NCBI GenBank assembly: GCA_905221605.1
Contig: CAJNDS010002511.1
Coordinates: 208,501-272,500 of the forward strand
Reading direction: 5' to 3'
Length of the DNA stretch: 64,000 nucleotides
From: Symbiodinium natans
Taxonomy: Eukaryota > Sar > Dinophyceae > Suessiales > Symbiodiniaceae
Part shown: piece after piece, positions 24,851 through 36,014 of the stretch
Layout: each line of letters starts with the position of its first letter
How positions within the stretch are numbered: the stretch's first letter is position 1
Notes under the pieces: model-generated
The model's database searches: none
Told to the model about the DNA's origin: nothing
Seen by the model: the letters and a program-made list of their open reading frames with translations, nothing else
Made by a program: the position numbers and the translations under genes

Positions 24851-25067
24851 CGGGGGAAGGCCCTACCAAGCCGTTTGCGATGCAGATGCCTACGTGGAGC
24901 CGGCGATCACCGACTCCAGCCATGATGAGACCAAGAAGTCCTTGATCACTGTGGATGATGGGCTGATCAGCCCTTTCCAGAACTGGTTGGCCTATTGCTG
25001 CGACCGCCACTTCAGGAGCATCCGAAGCAGCAGCCGTGGCGGCTCCTGGTGTGTGTAGGGATTCCAT
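24851..25067. other. possible exon, strand unresolved
   Basis: Both strands are open. The plus frame contains ITDSSHDETKKSLITVDDG and FQNWLAYCCDRHF, with a possible donor at 25049 (GTGTGTG). The minus frame starts with ATG at 25067 after a CAG, contains LIMAGVGDRRLHVGI, and could end at a GTAGGG donor near 24877. Both look protein-like and neither matches a family I know. Confidence 0.25.
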
Positions 25068-26641
25068 CTGTCATCAGTAGTCTCATTCACCTTCACATGC
25101 GCAGTGCATGGGCGTGGTGGCAAGCCTCAAACCAAAGACGACAACAACAATGCACAAGATACAAGCGCCAGCAAAACACATGCATAATGTCATGCCTTCC
25201 TTTATTTTCCTGTCCATCTCATATCACCGATCAGGTTGGTCTGTGTTATGGGGCAAAGTCGTTCCTGCCCGAAAGGTCGTTGATGTTTCCTCAGCCAGGG
25301 CAGCTCGCCTCTGTTCCTGCCAACGGACCTGCGACTGCTCCATGCGACACCGAAAATCCGCAGGGAGGATACGACAAATGGCGGTTCACATCTGCATGTC
25401 ATGATGCACTGCCCACCTAAGCTCTCGCATGACGAGCAGGGACGTAGCGGGTTGCACCACAAGAGGTCGACGTCATCTCAGGCAAGCTCAACCAAACTTA
25501 GCCCGGCACCCACCCAAACCCAGAAGCACACCTCTGAGGCCTTCTTACCAGAAACTTCCCGCAACCCAAAACAGCGTTGGCCAGACCTCCGCCCAGGAAC
25601 CTACGCCCCAAGCCCTGAAATTCAGCTGATCGCCCACTCTCGCACGCGGCAGGCAGGGTTTCGCTTTGCAAGATGGAGACCAGCCAGGATGATCTCTCTC
25701 AAGGTTTCTGTGCGAAGAAACCTCCTGAACCCCCTCGTTAACCTCAACTCAAGCAAGAGCGTGGTTTCTCTCCTGGTCCCCTAAGGCCTCAAACCTATTC
25801 CAAGCTCAACTGAAATCTCCGCCTCAACCACCTAAAAAAAATCGGTAATGAAACATGTCGCTCATATAGAAGCAAGCGGCCCGACTCATCCAGTTTGCCC
25901 TTGACAGCACCTGAGGTTTTAGGTTTTCTCGCTCTGGGCTGTTTAGGGTTTGGAGTTTAGGTCACTTCTTGATGTGTGCGTCATCCTTGCGCAGGGGCCA
26001 GGCCTTTCATGCTCACGCAAGTTGACCTCTTTTGCACCCTAAACCCTTAACCTGGAGTCTTTGTGAGTTGAAGCTCCAGAGACATTCAGAACTTGGAAAA
26101 CGGCTTGGGGCCCCGGTGTGTGTGAGTGAATGATCTAACTGTTCCAGGGGGGTTTGGGGGAGTTTAGGGACGGTCCTGACACGGCCAAGTTCAAGCATGA
26201 GATTGGTTCGATGTATTGAGCTGCCTCCAAACCAGCATTGTCCCTTGTTAATGTTATCAGGGATGCTATCACAAGCGGAGTGGTGAAATCCTATTCATGC
26301 ATCAAGATCAAAGGCCCAGTTCTTTCAACAACTGGCTGTTGCCTGCTTTGAACTAAGTAACTAGTATGCTCTTCAAGTTCTGATCTGCTGCTCTAAATTG
26401 GGATCCGGGAGAATGTTTATGATATTTTTGATGCTTGCTGCATCCACGGGCAATCGACCTTTCATATTTTGCCTCACGGCCTAATGTTGAACAGTTCATC
26501 TTGCCAACCAAGATCATTGATTGACATATTGCGGCAAACGTGCGTGTGCTCAGCTTTGAAGCATTGGGTTCTAACACAAGCCGACGAGCAGAAAAGGGGC
26601 GCAAAGCCGAAAAGTCCGAAAAGCCACCCAGCCACCCAGCC

Positions 26642-26690
26642 ACCCTAAACCCCAAATCCTAAACCCTAAACCCTAAACCCTTAACCCTAA
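26642..26690. repeat. interstitial telomere-like repeat (CCCTAAA)
   Basis: Six CCCTAAA-like units, three of them perfect and consecutive. Confidence 0.85.
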
Positions 26691-26982
26691 GAAGCTTCCA
26701 AACTTCAAGGAGTCCAAAACATGGACAGACTCTGGGGCCCACCGGACTTCCCAGTTCTAGATTTCTTGTCTCAAGAGTCTGAGTCCTGTAAGGCTAAGAT
26801 GTAGAACAATGTAGAGGACAGTACCCCAAGTGGGGTTGCTCTATATTGGGGTCCCCGCATCCTCTGGGATCCCCTAAACCCCCTAAAGCCCCCTGAGCCC
26901 TAATCTCTGGAAGCCTAGGTGCCAGCCAGCTTTCGGGCATTGCTCTCTCCACCAACTGGGTAGACCTGTGGCTTGCTTTCAG

Positions 26983-27039
26983 GTTTTAGGGTTTTTGGGA
27001 TTTGGGGATTTAGGGATTTAGGGTTTAGGGTTTTAGGGG
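26983..27039. repeat. interstitial telomere-like repeat, opposite orientation (TTTAGGG)
   Basis: GGTTTTAGGG, GATTTAGGG and GGTTTAGGG units. The orientation is opposite to the island 300 bases upstream. Confidence 0.8.
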
Positions 27040-27463
27040 CGGGGCCCAAGTCTAAAAGCCCTACTCCCGAACGCTTCGCGGAAGAGCACCAAAGCAGACA
27101 CAAAACCCCCTATACCAGACATCAGTCCTAAAACCTACGTGGTGAGGACTCGAAAGAGCAGAACTACCAAAGTCGGCTCATGGATCGAACGGCGGCCAAC
27201 CAGCTCTCGCACATAAGCGGTACCCCGCAGAGAAGGGGCCGACAGAAATTCAGGATACTTCCTCATTTGCCACCCGAGTACCAAGTCGGAGGAGAACTTG
27301 CAGCAAACATAACACATTCGCCTAACCAGAGGAAATAAGTGGGTCTGCGGGTCAGGAGCACCCCCGGAGCACCTGCCCTGACGGGCCAGTACAAAGAAAC
27401 CCCATAAACGGCCCGTGAAGATAAGACTAGTAATATGCCAGGCGGACAAAAGAACTTATCACT

Positions 27464-27498
27464 GCCCGGTTAAGTTGGATATTATGCTCTTAACGGGC
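27464..27498. repeat. short inverted repeat
   Basis: GCCCGGTTAAG (27464-27474) and CTTAACGGGC (27489-27498) pair with one bulge around a 14-base loop. Confidence 0.55.
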
Positions 27499-28008
27499 CC
27501 TTATTGTATGCCCTTGATTTTGCCGCTATTTAGTACTTACATGTACTGCAGCTCAAATTCCAGCCCTCTTGAACCCTAAACGCCTCAAAGGGCTCAATGC
27601 AGGAAGTCCACCCCCAGGAGCTCAAGACACCACCCATTTAGGTACCAAAGCAACACTCCAGGCGAATCAGGATGTAGGGAAGCAGAAACGGTTGCAATAT
27701 CGGCCTCCAAGTCGGAGGTGCCCTGAGCCATGTGTTTGGCTTGGCAGGTTCTTTAAATGAGGGTTCCCGTTTGCTAGGCCTTTTTATACGGCAGGGTGTT
27801 AAATCGGCTTAGGGTGTTTGCGCCCCTCTAGGGTGAGGGCGATGTGGTGGCGTCGAAATTATTCTCAAATCATAGCTGTCCTCATCAGGCAGCCCAAACT
27901 GACCATGGAATTCTAAGTATAGCCACCAAAAGCCCGAAACCCCAAAGGGATTTCAACCTTGGGCTTGGCGGTGCTTTACAGGCCACATCCCCAGCTCTGT
28001 GAGTTTTG

Positions 28009-28050
28009 GGGGGGAGGGGAGGGGGAGGGGAGGTGGGGGGGGCGGGGGGG
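28009..28050. repeat. G-rich tract (GGGGGAGGGG units)
   Basis: About 42 bases, nearly all G with single A or T interruptions. Confidence 0.85.
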
Positions 28051-28540
28051 TTACCCTCATTCTGCTCCCAGCTAGGTTTTTCGTGCTTAGGGTACTGTAG
28101 GGCTTTAAGGGCTTTGGGGTTCTTTTCGGTTTTTGAGGGTTCAGGGCTTTGGGGTTGGGTCTAAAGGTACGCTCAACTCTTGCGGGAACTCTTGCAGAAT
28201 GCTAAGTGAGCTTCTGGGTTTCTCAGACATTTGGCTTCGTCCCTCGCTGAGCCTGGGCTTGAGCTTAAGGCTTGGGAAAAGATGGACAAGCAGACCTGTG
28301 TAAGTCTGCGAGCCTGTGAGTGGTATCCGTTGCTGCGCCAGAATGGGCTCCAAATCTAAAACTGCCCAGTCACAAATTCATCTCCCCAGTAGAAGGACCC
28401 GAAACCAGCCTCCTCCTCATCGGCATGGAGCTTGCTCGCCATAGGCCCCTTGAGCTCCTTCGGGGGGAGAGCTTGATTTAGTTCCTGCCCCCCGAGGAAG
28501 AGGCAAGCTTTACAAATTAACGCTGACCCAGGGCCAACGC

Positions 28541-28711
28541 CTCACTTGTGACTATGAAAGTGGCTCACTTGCGACTCTCACCAAGATCACTCGCGACTCT
28601 TTCACCCCAAACGCAGCTCCCGCTCAGAGGGGGTGAGAGGGGGTTCCGGCTCATCTGCGACTGACCAAAACATGGTTGGCTCACTTGTGACTATTTCATA
28701 ATCACAAGTGA
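28541..28711. repeat. clustered motif CTCACTTGYGACT with terminal palindrome
   Basis: The motif occurs at 28541, 28564, 28587 (variant TCACTCGCGACT), 28650 (CTCATCTGCGACT) and 28680. The last copy pairs with its own reverse complement: TCACTTGTGA at 28681-28690 and TCACAAGTGA at 28702-28711. No adjacent gene was identified. Confidence 0.65.
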
Positions 28712-31372
28712 CACCCCGAACACTACTTTCGAACCCAAAACCCATCCTGAACCTGGAAGTTCATCACCGTGAACGGCTCGCCGTCCCTCCGCGTGTCCTG
28801 ACTGCGCAAGAGATTTGGGGCCTACGGGCTTAGAGGCCTGTGCTTGCATTCAAGGTGGATAAGCATGTTGAATCTGACCTCCAACTCAGGACGCAGCACA
28901 TTCTGCTAGCCGGCCGATTTGCAGCAAAAATGCCTGTAAAAAGACTTTGTTTGTACTTCGGGATCTTCGATGTTGTCCAAGGAAGTATGCCATGTCGCGC
29001 CCTGGCCAACACCATCAGGGCCTGTCTCATAAACCCCGGCAAAAGGACCTGCCCTGCGAACGAGCAGCCACCGTGAACGTGGGGCGGACAATCAGCCGGC
29101 TGAGCTCGGTTTCTCCAGCCTCCTTCCTCTCAAGCGCTGCACTGCTTCGGGGCTTAAGAACAGGACACCTGGAACATCATCTGATGAACATGTTTCTCGA
29201 GCGCTCTGGTGATACTGGAGTGTGAGGGTGAGGCATACTTTCTACCAATAGGGAAGCAACACTAACATCTAGGGCATATGTTCAAGGACCCTCAATCAAA
29301 TTGGACATGCTCCGACACGTGACCGTTGGCACCGTGCATTGGCACCAGCCCCGGCCCCGTGGGCAACAAGCACGTGAAAGGGATTTCTCTGCCGAGCTCC
29401 TGTCTTTCACCACGTACCTTACACACATGCAAGCCCCATTAGCATGGCAAACGGCATTCCGATGTTCGTGCAGCACATGGGGACGCTTAGGCCGCAAGCA
29501 TCTCGTCCCACAACTTCCCCATCAGACCCGAAGCTCGCATGTCACCCCGAGCCCGAAACCACAAACCACAAAAATCCAAACTTGCTGAAGTTCAGAGATT
29601 CGCTGTTGCTTGCGGACAGACGGACGAAACAATGCTGTCCAAAAGGTACTGTGAAGTGTCTCGTGGCCTTTGGGTCATGGGGCGCCATGACCAAGAAATC
29701 CCGGCGCGCCTTTAAGCGCATCCTCCTCCTCTGAGTGCTGCTTTTGGTAGCGACAATCCCGGACAACTTGCCGACCGGATGGCTTTCGTTTGCCGGCCTG
29801 TCGCCTCTTACCCCAAAGCCCTGTTGTATCTGGTCTCGCAGCGACTGCTACCCCAAATAAGTCTTTTTTTGCATCTAGGCCTCTCTGACATCCGCCGGAC
29901 AGGGTGCCACACAAATGAAACTTAAACCCAGGCAGAGGCACAACTACGTCACGCAAGCGGGCTTCGTGATTAGGCAATCACAAGGCCTAAACCTGCCTCG
30001 CAAAGAAGCCAAGAACCCTAGTTCACAAAGCTCGATTTGTGCAGCCCAAATGACTGCCCTGAACCATCCAGCGCTGGGCAAAATTCAGCAATATCTACGA
30101 CCCAATCCCCCAAATTTCAGTCCCAACCATGAAACCAAAAAAAAATGAGAGTGGCCCTCTTGCGCTGGACTAAGTGACTACTGCCACGGCACCTATTCGC
30201 TCTGATCACCGCGGACAGCGCGGTCTGCATGCACCTCCTCGGGTAAGTGTAAGGTTGAGGGCATGCAAGCGGCATTTCAGGCTTAGGCCTTGGGGATATT
30301 TAGGGTGGCCCCAAGCCGCGCATCGTATGATTTTGAAATCATACTGCCGGGTTTATGGACACAGAGAGTGTGAGTGAGTGGCTGGCTGAGTGAGTGAGCT
30401 GAAACGATTTCTGACCCTGAAGACGACTTTGACGTGAGCCCCCTGATGTTGCCATAAGTCTCCTTTGAATTACGAACTCCAAGCGTCGTCATGCCAACAA
30501 AAGGACAGCGTCCGGGCAAAACCCGAGGCAAAGGCAGGATACGCCAGATAAGGCCACCGTGAGCTGCTGGCAGCCGCAAGAAACAACTGCTGCATCTAGG
30601 CAGTATCAACTCACTGGATCACTGTTTCGGGGCCTGAGGATCCCGTTTTGGGTCCAAGAGACAGGGAGCGGGAGTGACAGGCGGGCAATGCCACAGCGAA
30701 TATCTCAGCAAAAGCCACAAGGATTCGAGGCCAGCCGCTTGAGTCGCCTGGACCCACTGAGGGCGGCGCTAATGGCCAAGACAAATGGGCAAACCAGACA
30801 TGCGATCGCTGCTGGCCGGCGTTGCCGCTGCAACCAGGCAAAAGCGATGGGGCCATTATGCCCTTAACGAGTTAGATGGAGGCAAGGGACAACGACAAAG
30901 GCATGGAGCGGTTCCGTGCTGGTGACAGTAGCACACTCCGAGTTCATCCACGTCGGGATGATTTGGTGTATCGGCCGTATCCAAACCATCCTGGGCGTAC
31001 ATACCCTGTTGGGTCGCACGGCGGTGTGGCCAGGATGGTTGGCCGATGGAACTCTGAGAGCGACGTGTCCGAGGTCTCGGTGATACCAAGCACCGCCGGT
31101 CTTGGGACCTTTGACTTCCAGCCTACGTGTGTTCAAGCTGACAAAATCGAGTGGCGAAAACATTGTAGAAATGATGACAGATGAGGAAATCCCGATCATT
31201 GCTATAAGAAACACAAGAAACAGAACATCTGTTTTTTTACGTAACAATGGTGGCATGGGAGATGCGTACCTGAGTGCGCGTGTGCGTGCGCACACTTGGA
31301 CAGGACCTGCCGAAATGCTGCAGCTGCAAGTAGGAACCTTGCGCCTTCAACTTTCGAACTTGGATGTGGTGT
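28712..31372. other. no gene recognised
   Basis: The open frame at 28840-29076 (plus) is protein-like in part (HILLAGRFAAKMPVKRL) but has no recognised domain or clear splice borders. The rest shows nothing supportable. Confidence 0.45.
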
Positions 31373-31479
31373 CCCTGTGCGTGCGCGCGTGCGCGCGTGC
31401 ATATGTAGGTAGGCAAGTAGGTAGGTAGGCAGGCAGGTAGGTAGGTAGGCAGGCAGGCAGGAAAGTTGGTAGGTAGGCG
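31373..31479. repeat. GTGCGC and GTAG/GCAG microsatellite
   Basis: (GTGCGC)n is followed by about twelve GTAG or GCAG tetramers. Confidence 0.9.
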
Positions 31480-31540
31480 CGACTGCTGGGTGCACCCAGA
31501 TCCTTAGAGAGTGTGATTTACTAGGGGCTGCAAAGTAGAT

Positions 31541-31948
31541 TTGTGTGAATGGCGATTTCCAATCAAGTCGGGTTTGGTTCTTCAGCTGCACGCAAAGGGT
31601 GGGCCTCTTCACTTCAGAAGGGCATGCATGTCCTGCTTCTATGTCCTATCTTCAGCGAGCGGGATGAATGTTACGGTCATGCGCTTCAGCCACGGGTGTT
31701 TGAGGTCATGCTACATGGACACAGATGTTGTTAAGCAATTTAGCAAAGAGATCGAATCACCGGCCTTACCCTTCGAAATGGCGTAAGAACAGTACCACGC
31801 ACTGAGGCGATTGTTGAATGTGGGCCAGCGGCTGTTTGTTGTTAATGGGCAACCCCTGTTCCATCTAGTGAGGCCTCTGTATGACGAACTTACAAACAAG
31901 CACCCTCAAGGTCTTTGCCATGACTCATTCCAGCAAACCTCATCGTGA
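31541..31948 (+). pseudogene. possible decayed coding sequence with in-frame TAA
   Basis: A single plus frame reads through 31541-31783, meets TAA at 31784-31786 and continues open to 31945. The translation after the stop (LRRLLNVGQRLFVVNGQPLF, then VRPLYDELTNKHPQG) looks protein-like. A frame shifted by one continues with MTHSSKPHRDFARALQAALD from 31920. No family was recognised. It may be a broken gene, exons split by an intron, or chance. Confidence 0.25.
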
Positions 31949-33177
31949 CTTCGCCCGAGCTCTGCAGGCGGCTCTTGATGGCACCGGCCAATTTGAACTG
32001 GCGCGTCGCGGGTGAATTCCTAGGACCCCTTAAGTCGCACCGGGATAAGCTACCCTGAATTCCCGTTCTTCCTTCCGGGCTCCTCTTCTTTTGCCAGGCT
32101 CTGCCTACGCCCTAGAATCCCTAAAGCCTGAAACACCATGCGCCTAGAGCGGCAATTTGCAGCTCGGACAAGCGAGGCTTGTGCATAGACGGGTTGACTT
32201 ACAGCAGCAATTCCGAAGGCCGATCATTGCTGTAGAATATCTTGTTCTAGCGGTTTAGGGGCCAAGGGCCAAGGTGCAGCTTTGTGTTCTGTAGGGTTCA
32301 CAAACAACCCTCCTGGACCGTTACCCCAAAAACCCAAAGATGTAAACCTGCGGTTGATATGCATGATGTTGATTGCAGGAATGGCAGGGCCTACACTACC
32401 CAAGTCAAAGGCTACTGCGAAAAGTCAGCATCAACTGTGAAGGCATGCTGGTTCAAGATATCCCGGCCGCCTCCAGTCATGACATGTCGTTGCCACTCTG
32501 CTCCCACAACATACTTCCTATTTGGGCATTTGGCGCCCGAAGACACCAATCAACTCACTCCCTTCTCCTAAATCAACTCACTCACCGCAGAACCAGTGGT
32601 ACCTGCCGGTGCGAAGGTCCCAGAGCATCCGTGGGTCTAAACTCCAAAACCCGAAACACCAACCGCAGAACCCGTGCCACGGGGTCCTTTGGCGTCTCTG
32701 CACCGACGTAGAGCATCTCGTTTTCTGGGACCTCCATGAGATGGGTAGCTCTCTAATTCATGTTGGGTTCCTATGTCAAGTTGCATTCCTATGTCAATGC
32801 GGGACCTCATAGTTAGGGGTTCCCAAAAAATAGGACCATGATGTAGATTTACACAGGCTGCAGGGGGTTTTTAGGCTTTGGGGGAGGCTTGGCCACGGAT
32901 CCGAGTGAAGACGCAGCGGTGTCTGCCAATAACTACGGTTCTGGAGGAGCCGCGGACCCCCTCTTCTGATCCCCACGACCTACTCGAACCCCACTGCGCC
33001 TCTGCGGGGGCCTCCGCAGCCTCCACAGGCATCATGGGCCCCATAGGGCCCTCCTCCTCCATGCTCTCCATGCTGTCTATGCTCTCCAGGCTTTCCAGGC
33101 TCCGCCGGGCCGTGCGCTCCGAACGCGGCCCCGAAGGCCTTGTGATCCTGAGTCGGGTTTCGGCATTGGGGTGTGAG

Positions 33178-33280
33178 TTGGGATGTTCCCTCTTATACGA
33201 ACAGTCCCTTTAATTGGGACTATAGTAGGGGGTTCTAACATCCTTCTTAAGGACTGTTCGTATACGGGGGAACATCCCAA
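33178..33280. mobile_element. MITE family A, best-preserved copy with 8-base target duplication
   Basis: 103-base element. The 30-base ends are inverted repeats with two mismatches, beginning TTGGGATGTTCCC and including CGAACAGTCC. It is flanked by the identical octamers GGTGTGAG at 33170-33177 and 33281-33288. An 8-base duplication is known for hAT-, P- and Merlin-type DNA transposons. No transposase is present, so it is a non-autonomous element. Confidence 0.9.
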
Positions 33281-33607
33281 GGTGTGAGTGTGAAGGGGAA
33301 TAGGGGTTCTGGGCAGGGCAATGTTGAGGGTTCAGGGTGGATTCAGGGAGGGTTACTTTGACCGTGCCAATAAAGGCCGGCAGAAAATCTGCAAACATGC
33401 ACAACTTCAGGGCACCCTACTGGCATCTTGGTCTTTGTAGCTCAGGCTTTCAAGCTGCATGCTCGGTTTGACGGTGTTTGCGTTCATGTAATCCTTTGCA
33501 AAGGCACGGTTTTAGGAACGCACGGAGTTGCGACTGAACCCGACCGAACGCATGGGAACCCGACGGAGCGCACTGAACGCGAGTGAACGCTAACGGCCGG
33601 AGTGGAC

Positions 33608-33646
33608 GAGACCCCGAAGAGACCCCGAAGAGGCCCCGAAGAGGCC
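33608..33646. repeat. tandem CCCCGAAGAG, 3 copies
   Basis: Three copies with GA or GG spacers, inside a stretch also rich in CCGAACGC-like words. Confidence 0.75.
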
Positions 33647-34467
33647 GGAGAGGCCTGAAAGAAGCTTGGGATGACTGAACACGACAACTGTCAGCGGAGT
33701 GTGTCAGATTCCTAGCACGAATTGTCGCACACCCTTGTATCCACACACACCTCTCAACCCTGACCCTGCTTTCTTGAACCCTTTTTGCATCTGGACTCCT
33801 GGAGGCTCCGGCCCTACACCCTTAAATCCCGACCCATGCATAGCACGCGCACCCAGGTAGCAGGAATGAAGTCGGACGCCACTGCAGCACCACAGCTCCC
33901 AGCAGAAGCCTGCTGAGATGGTGAGGAGGCATTCTGAAGCTTAGAAGAGTAAGGAAAGGGCACTTCTGTGAAGAAGCTCTGGAAGAGTTTATCCTTGCGT
34001 TCACGCCGTCCGACTCAAGGGGCGAGTGTCAAGGGTTGGAGGTTAGGATCAACGATTAGGAGGATAATATAATGGTCTGGGATCAGAAGCCACGTGACCC
34101 TGCAAGTCGCATCGCGCGATGCGAGGAAGCCATGGCTGCAGCAGCCAAGGCGGAAGGCCAAGTGTTGGGGGTCGCTTGGGGTCTTGGAGGTTAGGCCTGG
34201 TACGATTTTACTTGGGTCTCAAGTCCTGGGTTCGGGATGGCTTGGGAAGTGCCGATAGCTCGCGCACGAAGTTGCCTGGATAGATGCCTTCCTTATTCTT
34301 GCTCGTGCTGATGTGCTGCGTCAATGGGCAACCCGCGAACCAACTTATCCCACCAAGTTTACCGAATATTTTCGAGTTACAGCTACAACATCTGGGGCGA
34401 AAGTCTTTTCCCCGTATTTAGTAGTTTTGGCCGATTGTTTCTAGCTATGGTCTAGAAACCCTACACA

Positions 34468-35790
34468 GAGCGATGTCGAGAAAGTTTTTCAAGACAGCGA
34501 TGGTTTCAAGGCAGAGCCCGCAAGCGAAACGTCGCCGGGGCACTGGTGAGCCTGCTGCAGGGAACCTGAGGAAATGGAGGGGGCGTTGCTTGCCTTCGCT
34601 TCTTAAGATGCAGGTTGTGCTTGGGATCCTTCTTTGCAAAGGGAACCGGTGATTAGAAGATATTAGAAGCAGATCCTTTGAGGGCACCCTCATCTTCAAC
34701 AACCCCAATTGGGTATGCAGTCATCTTGCGGGGCTTGATGGGCATGCAAGCCTTGAGGGATCAGGATGCGTTCAGGGTGTTTTTGGGGGGTGCCTTTTGC
34801 GGTGTGCAGGTATGCTTATGACAGACAAAAAGCATGGTCCCGCCACCCCCACCCTCGCTCCCGCATCTCCACAGATCAACGTGGGCTTGAGTTGGGGGCC
34901 TAACGGCTTCATGTTAGCCCGAAACAATCTTGCACCGAACCTTTAAGAACTTAAACCTGTCGCCTAAACAGTCCAGGTAGCGCGATCGCGGAGCTGCCAG
35001 GCAAGGCCACAACGCCGATCATGAGTCTACGTTCAAAACGAACAGTTGCATCAAGGTCTGGTTCGGGTGGGTCTCAATGCCCGCGATTCTGCAGGACTAG
35101 GAATGGGAAGCATGAAAAATCTTGCACGGTGCTGTCCGGTGATGTTCGCTGGTGAAACGAACTAGAGAGGTTTCGGGAATGGTTTCGGGTAAGCACCCAC
35201 ACTCAACTCGGAGCATTCTGCAGCATGAACTCCTCCTCTCCCTTTCGACTCAAGGGCTAAGCCTCCAAGCATTGAACCTCTGACGACCCAAGCGGCGCAC
35301 TCAGCTGGCTTCTGGAGCTTTCGGGCTCATCTGGAATGCTAAGAGCACCGCACTTCGCACACTTTGATCCGAGGCTCTCGCAGGCGATCCAAGCGATCGA
35401 GGCCAAGCGCGATCTTAAAGGGGCGCTGTCGTGGAGGTGAAACTCCTCCAACTGTATCCAACTCCTTGATTCTTCTAATCTTGTCCATCCCCAAACCTTT
35501 GCTGATATCGAGGGTAGGTTCAACCTGACCTCACAAATCTGACGAAGCTCAAATTTGCTCTTCGTTTAGGCCGTCTGCAATCTCAAGCCCCCGGAAGCTT
35601 AAGGATTCAAAGGGTTAGGGTATATTGTGGTTGGGGAATGGGCCAGGATGGGCTTTACTTTTGCCAACACGTGGCTCACGGCACATCTTGCTCGGGATCT
35701 GTACATCTGCACCTGCGCATGGGCCCGGCGAGAAGCCTCCTGGGTCAGGGGACGGACTGAAGATGCCGCTCTCAAACTGCGGCTGAAGAG
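34468..35790. repeat. dispersed repeat R1, copy 2 (shorter)
   Basis: Counterpart of 19709-21425 in the same orientation. It lacks the tRNA-like insertion and stops exactly where a MITE (35791-35900) begins. Common open segments on the minus strand include VWGWTRLEESRSW here and VWRWAELEESRSW in copy 1. Confidence 0.8.
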
Positions 35791-35900
35791 TAATACAGGG
35801 GCCTTGATAATTCGAATAGGGCTTTGGGGGTTATGATTAAGCATAACTACGAAGGGGCCATAAGGGAATATTATTAGTAATTCTTCCGACCCCTGTATTA
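35791..35900. mobile_element. MITE family B, TA-flanked
   Basis: 110-base element with ends TAATACAGGGGCC and GACCCCTGTATTA (12 of 13 paired). If the outer TA is the target duplication, the terminal repeat starts ATACAGGGG. TA duplication is typical of Tc1/mariner-type elements. In repeat R1 copy 1 the same site is uninterrupted (GGCTGAAGAGTCACTTAA), giving a plausible empty site. Confidence 0.75.
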
Positions 35901-35906
35901 ACTTAC

Positions 35907-36014
35907 ATATGTCTGCCGCATACTGCTCTAATGGATGCATGGTTGCCATTGTAGCTGCCTGGATTTCCCGGTTTCTCTTCTCAACCACAGCAAGCGAGCC
36001 AGCCTCCATCAGAT
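35907..36014 (-). CDS. candidate exon next to a MITE
   Basis: On the minus strand, ATCCAG|ATCTGATGG opens a frame (EAGSLAVVEKRNREIQAAT, then HPLEQYAADI) that ends at a perfect donor, GTAAGT (35906-35901), directly abutting the MITE. If spliced, the intron 35783-35906 would consist almost wholly of the MITE and end CTCTTCAG. The frame does not continue across that acceptor without a stop, and no family is recognised, so the exon is uncertain. Confidence 0.25.

Larger units (their letters stand above)
25068..28540. other. gene-poor sequence with telomere-like islands
   Basis: No supported gene. The telomere-like islands, hairpin and G-rich tract inside it are listed separately. The minus-strand frames around 26190-26655 are interrupted by stops. 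Confidence 0.5.

Noticed and set aside
24990-25010. IIHSDQG on the minus strand, like an integrase/transposase core motif
   Set aside because: The following residues do not match (no aromatic strand or DDE partners), and no transposase surrounds it.
31160-31256. Hydrophobic minus-strand frame (MPPLLRKKTDVLFLVFLIAM) resembling the start of a choline-transporter-like protein
   Set aside because: Short, AT-rich codons unlike the real genes here, and no continuation of the family downstream.
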